Assembly: GCA_031277155.1 (NCBI GenBank) | Contig: JAITMW010000071.1 | Coordinates: forward strand, 1-8,874 | Length of the DNA: 8,874 nt | Direction of reading: 5' to 3' | Source: Clostridiales bacterium | GTDB lineage: Bacteria; Bacillota; Clostridia; Lachnospirales; WRAX01 | Shown here: in pieces, positions 6,530-8,874 of the stretch | Layout of the letters: each line of letters starts with the position of its first letter | Position numbering within the stretch: position 1 is the first letter of the stretch | Notes under the pieces: model-generated | Told to the model about the DNA's origin: nothing | Database searches by the model: none | What the model saw: the letters and a program-made list of their open reading frames with translations, nothing else | Translations under genes and position numbers: made by a program

Positions 6530-6535
6530 TATCAA
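6507..6535 (-). promoter_or_regulatory. near-consensus promoter of the leftward glycan operon
   Basis: On the minus strand, TTGATA (6530-6535), a 17-base spacer and TATAAT (6507-6512). The -10 is perfect and preceded by TGC, so it is also an extended -10; the -35 has one mismatch. Transcription should start near 6500, giving a leader of about 39 bases before the GTG start at 6461. Its spacer contains the -10 of the tgt promoter. Confidence 0.75.
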
Positions 6536-6564
6536 GAAGTTTTTATTTAAGTGAGGAAAAAACT

Positions 6565-7704
6565 ATGTCTATGTATGAATTAGTCAAAACCGAGGGGGCG
6601 GCAAAGCGCGGCAGGCTTGTCACGGCGCGGGGCGTAGTGGAAACCCCCGTCTTTATGAATGTGGCCACGCAAGCGGCCATAAAGGGCGGCCTTTCTGCGG
6701 AGGATTTGGACGCGGCGGGCTGTCAGGTGGCGCTGTGCAACACATATCATCTGCATCTGCGCCCCGGCGACGAGGTTGTGGCGCGGCTGGGCGGCCTGCA
6801 TCGCTTTATGGCCTATGACGGGCCAATCCTCACGGATTCCGGCGGCTTTCAGGTGTTTTCCCTGGCGCCGCTGCGCAAAATTACGGACAGCGGCGTGCAT
6901 TTTTCGTCCCATATAGACGGCCGAAAAATCTTCATGGGGCCGCGGGAATCTATGCGCATACAGTCCAATTTGGCCAGCGACATCGCCATGGCCTTTGACG
7001 AATGTCCGCCCTCCACGGCCCAGCCCGCGTATATTCAGGAAGCCGTGGACAGGACGACGCGCTGGCTGTATGATTGTATTGACGAGATGGACAGGCTGAA
7101 TTCCGCCCGGAGCACGCTTAACCCGCGCCAGGTGCTGTTTGGCATTGTGCAGGGCGGCATATGCCATGACATCAGGGCCGCCCACGCACGGCAGCTGGCG
7201 CGGCTGGACATGGCGGGCTATGCCATTGGAGGGCTGGCCGTGGGCGAAACCCATGAGGAGATGTATGGCGTGCTGGAGGCCACGGTGCCGCATTTGCCGC
7301 GGGATAGGCCCACATATTTGATGGGCGTTGGCACGCCGGAAAATCTGCTGGAAGCCGTGGCCCGGGGCATTGATTTTTTTGACTGCGTGCTGCCCGCCAG
7401 AAATGGTCGCCACGGGCATGTTTTTACATCCCGGGGCAGGCTGAATTTGTTTAACGCGCAATATGAGCAGGACGACGCGCCCATTGACGCGGACTGCGCC
7501 TGTTCCGTCTGCGCCAAATTTTCCCGGGCATATCTGCGGCATCTGCACAAGGCCAAGGAGATTTTGGCCATGCGCCTTTGTGTGATGCACAATCTGTTTT
7601 TTTACAATAATTTAATGGCGGAGATTCGGCAGGCTTTGGAGAATGGCGACTTTGCCGAATATAAGGCGCGCAAGCTGGAAAACTTTGGGCAAGGACGGCA
7701 TTGA
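6565..7704 (+). CDS. tgt: queuine tRNA-ribosyltransferase / tRNA-guanine transglycosylase (Tgt)
   Basis: 379 residues, normal bacterial Tgt length. The enzyme swaps guanine at the wobble position 34 of GUN-anticodon tRNAs (Asp, Asn, His, Tyr) for preQ1, a step toward queuosine. Active-site blocks: LTDSGGFQVFSL (89-100, with D91 as the general acid/base Asp), SHIDGRKIFMGPRESM (115-130), AFDECPP (143-149), FGIVQGG (192-198), YAIGGLAVGE (219-228) and GIDFFDCVLPARNGRHG (268-284), where D273 corresponds to the nucleophile. The zinc site is complete: C311, C313, C316 and H342. GAGG (6553-6556) lies 8 bases before the ATG; a second ATG at 6571 is a less well spaced alternative. The usual partner queA is not in view. 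No preQ1 riboswitch is recognisable in the short leader. No terminator separates it from cysK. Confidence 0.97.
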   Translation: MSMYELVKTEGAAKRGRLVTARGVVETPVFMNVATQAAIKGGLSAEDLDAAGCQVALCNTYHLHLRPGDEVVARLGGLHRFMAYDGPILTDSGGFQVFSLAPLRKITDSGVHFSSHIDGRKIFMGPRESMRIQSNLASDIAMAFDECPPSTAQPAYIQEAVDRTTRWLYDCIDEMDRLNSARSTLNPRQVLFGIVQGGICHDIRAAHARQLARLDMAGYAIGGLAVGETHEEMYGVLEATVPHLPRDRPTYLMGVGTPENLLEAVARGIDFFDCVLPARNGRHGHVFTSRGRLNLFNAQYEQDDAPIDADCACSVCAKFSRAYLRHLHKAKEILAMRLCVMHNLFFYNNLMAEIRQALENGDFAEYKARKLENFGQGRH

Positions 7705-7729
7705 CTTTTGGCATACATTATAGTAGAAT
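7701..7729 (+). promoter_or_regulatory. sigma-A promoter of cysK
   Basis: TTGACT (7701-7706), a 17-base spacer and TAGAAT (7724-7729), each hexamer one mismatch from consensus. The -35 contains the tgt stop codon (TGA 7702-7704). Predicted start is near 7736, about 23 bases before the cysK ATG. There is no room for a T-box or other sulfur-responsive leader, so any control would be by a repressor or by read-through from tgt. Confidence 0.65.
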
Positions 7730-7758
7730 AGTATAAATTCCCAGAAAGAAGGTAGGAT

Positions 7759-8688
7759 ATGTCAAATATATATGAGAATATCGCGGAGCTGATTGGTGGC
7801 ACGCCGCTTTTGGCCCTGAACAAATTTGCGGCAAAGCATGGCGCAAAGGCCCGCATCCTTGGCAAATTGGAGAGCTTTAATCCCCTTGGCAGCGTGAAAG
7901 ACCGTCTGGCGCTGGCCCTGATTTTAGACGCCGAGGAGAGGGGCCTTTTGCACGCGGATTCTGTTATTGTGGAGCCAACCAGCGGCAACACGGGCATTGG
8001 CCTGGCCGCCATCGCTGCCGCGCGCGGATATAGCTGCGTTTTCACCATGCCCGAAACTATGAGTGTCGAGCGCCAGAGGCTGCTGAAATTCTTTGGCGCC
8101 AAGCTGGTGCTGACCCAGGGCAAAAGGGGCATGAAGGGCGCAATTGCCAAGGCCGAGGAAATTGCGGCGGCAACGCCGGGGGCCTTTATTCCCGGGCAAT
8201 TTACGAATCCTGCCAATCCCGCCATGCACAAAAGGACCACGGGGCCCGAAATTTGGGCGGACACCGGCGGCAATATCGACATTTTTGTTGCGGGGGCCGG
8301 CACGGGCGGAACCATATCCGGCGCGGGCGCATATCTTAAAAGCAGACAGCCTGATTTGCATATTGTGGTGGCAGAGCCGGCGGATTGCCCGGTGCTTTCG
8401 GAAGGGAGGCCCGGCCTGCACAAAATTCAGGGCATTGGGCCGGGATTTGTACCGGACACGCTGGACACACAGATTTATGACGAAATTATCACCGTAACAA
8501 ATGACAATGCCTTTGAAACGGCCAGAGAGCTGGCCAAAAGCGAGGGGCTGCTGGCGGGCATATCCGGGGGTGCTGCGGCGTGGGCGTCGCTGCAAGTGGC
8601 CAAACGCCCTGAAAATGAGGGCAAAACCATTGTGGCCATCTTGCCTGATACGGGGGAAAGGTATCTTACAACGGATTTGTTTGAATAA
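7759..8688 (+). CDS. cysK: cysteine synthase A (O-acetylserine sulfhydrylase)
   Basis: A 309-residue fold-type II PLP enzyme that makes L-cysteine from O-acetyl-L-serine and sulfide in the cytoplasm. Motifs: LIGGTPLL (11-18), NPLGSVKDR with the PLP Schiff-base Lys at K47, PTSGNTG (73-79, substrate loop), the phosphate-binding GTGGT (181-185), KIQGIGPGFVP (222-232, the stretch also contacted by serine acetyltransferase in CysE-CysK complexes) and PDTGERY (296-302). The later loop reads GISGGAA (267-273) where GISSGAA is more usual; the second Ser, which contacts the PLP pyridine nitrogen in most members, would then be Gly. Length is typical and there is no C-terminal CBS domain, so this is CysK rather than cystathionine beta-synthase. 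Ribosome binding site GAAGG (7748-7752), 6 bases before the ATG. No cysE is in the window. Confidence 0.95.
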   Translation: MSNIYENIAELIGGTPLLALNKFAAKHGAKARILGKLESFNPLGSVKDRLALALILDAEERGLLHADSVIVEPTSGNTGIGLAAIAAARGYSCVFTMPETMSVERQRLLKFFGAKLVLTQGKRGMKGAIAKAEEIAAATPGAFIPGQFTNPANPAMHKRTTGPEIWADTGGNIDIFVAGAGTGGTISGAGAYLKSRQPDLHIVVAEPADCPVLSEGRPGLHKIQGIGPGFVPDTLDTQIYDEIITVTNDNAFETARELAKSEGLLAGISGGAAAWASLQVAKRPENEGKTIVAILPDTGERYLTTDLFE

Positions 8689-8704
8689 AATGGGCCTGGG
8701 AAGC

Positions 8705-8723
8705 GGGCGGCCAAAGGCCGCCC
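8705..8723. repeat. perfect GC-rich palindrome, likely dispersed REP-type element or hairpin
   Basis: GGGCGGCC (8705-8712) and GGCCGCCC (8716-8723) are perfectly complementary around an AAA loop. They lie 16 bases after the cysK stop and are followed by CTACA, not by a T run. Its position suggests an mRNA 3'-end stabiliser or terminator-like hairpin of cysK, but the missing U tract argues against a canonical intrinsic terminator. From memory, elements of the form GGGCGGCC-n-GGCCGCCCCTACA are scattered through intergenic regions of several Clostridia; only one copy is in this window. Confidence 0.6.
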
Positions 8724-8812
8724 CTACATTTGACACAATGCATCATTGCCGCTTGCAACTTGTAGGCTCCCTTTTGTTGATTAATCGCCGTCCATATCTT
8801 CAAAGGACTTTC

Positions 8813-8850
8813 GGGTTAATTCCCCGCAAAGGGAAAAACCTTGGAGGTTT
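8813..8850 (+). promoter_or_regulatory. candidate translational switch over the ribosome binding site of the last gene
   Basis: Two mutually exclusive hairpins share AACC (8837-8840). Structure 1 pairs GGTT (8814-8817) with AACC and continues as TTCCC (8820-8824) with GGGAA (8831-8835), leaving GGAGG free. Structure 2 pairs AAACCT (8836-8841) with AGGTTT (8845-8850), burying most of GGAGG (8843-8847). This geometry resembles a riboswitch or protein-controlled expression platform, but I recognise no known aptamer upstream (8724-8812), and short pairings of this kind can arise by chance. Confidence 0.3.
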
Positions 8851-8852
8851 CT

Positions 8853-8874
8853 ATGGACAAGTTTTTTGGGATGA
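8853..8874 (+). CDS. start of a gene, possibly an NCS2-family nucleobase permease (partial)
   Basis: Only seven codons are in the window: MDKFFGM. The start is credible because GGAGG (8843-8847) stands 5 bases before the ATG and 164 bases of non-coding sequence precede it. Firmicutes NCS2 permeases (PbuG/AzgA type, hypoxanthine-guanine-xanthine uptake) very often open with M-D/E-K/R-F-F-x-L/M followed by a Gly-Thr turn, which is the sole basis for the product guess. No classical purine riboswitch is seen upstream, although such genes often have one. The coding call is fair; the product is tentative. Confidence 0.4.

Noticed and set aside
6536..6564. preQ1 riboswitch ahead of tgt
   Set aside because: The leader is about 29 bases, AT-rich, and lacks the stem and A-rich tail of preQ1-I. 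It is also too short for the other preQ1 classes.
6580..7590. Long open frame (336 codons) on the minus strand opposite tgt
   Set aside because: It is the antisense of a strongly conserved Tgt coding sequence, has low-complexity His/Arg/Gln-rich composition, and has no ribosome binding site. It is a shadow caused by codon bias.
7602..8736. Open frames of about 270 codons antisense to cysK
   Set aside because: The cysK frame explains the sequence fully. The antisense products lack any domain pattern and have no start signals.
8724..8852. Known purine riboswitch ahead of the putative permease gene
   Set aside because: The conserved core words and the three-way junction pairing of the purine aptamer are not present.

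Overview
The window looks like an ordinary chromosomal stretch from a low-to-mid-GC Gram-positive anaerobe, most likely a Clostridia (Bacillota). The evidence is an AddB-type helicase/nuclease N-terminus, a long-form HPF, a membrane-anchored FMN_bind-like protein with a degenerate motif, tandem DUF4330 proteins beside an O-antigen-ligase-like membrane protein, strong GGAGG ribosome binding sites, GTG and TTG starts, and near-consensus sigma-A promoters. No phage, transposon, CRISPR, tRNA or rRNA sequence is visible. I do not see a clearly new defence or mobile system. The points of interest are small-scale regulatory architecture and two poorly characterised protein families.

Layout, left to right. 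The 5' end of addB runs leftwards out of the window (1-128). It is divergent from a small FMN_bind-like membrane protein gene (223-651, +). That gene converges on a long leftward block, and the two stop codons overlap. In its own transcription order the leftward block reads: GT4 glycosyltransferase (6461-5268), O-antigen-ligase-like polytopic protein (5185-3311), two DUF4330 single-pass proteins (3324-2848 and 2843-2361), hpf (2312-1737), rdgB (1747-1136) and a YfcE/MJ0936-type phosphodiesterase (1139-648). The first four genes look like a surface-glycan export or ligation module. The last three are housekeeping genes: ribosome hibernation, nucleotide-pool sanitation and a small metallophosphoesterase. 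They have their own strong promoter inside the end of the second DUF4330 gene. Gene overlaps of 14, 11 and 4 bases and a 4-base gap suggest translational coupling.

A compact 104-bp divergent region (6462-6564) carries two interleaved extended -10 promoters. One drives the leftward glycan operon and the other drives tgt (tRNA-guanine transglycosylase, 6565-7704, +). tgt is followed by cysK (cysteine synthase, 7759-8688, +), whose own promoter starts in the tgt stop codon.

After cysK come a perfect GC-rich palindrome that looks like a dispersed REP-type element, a leader with two mutually exclusive hairpins around the ribosome binding site, and the first 7 codons of a rightward gene that begins like an NCS2-family nucleobase permease.
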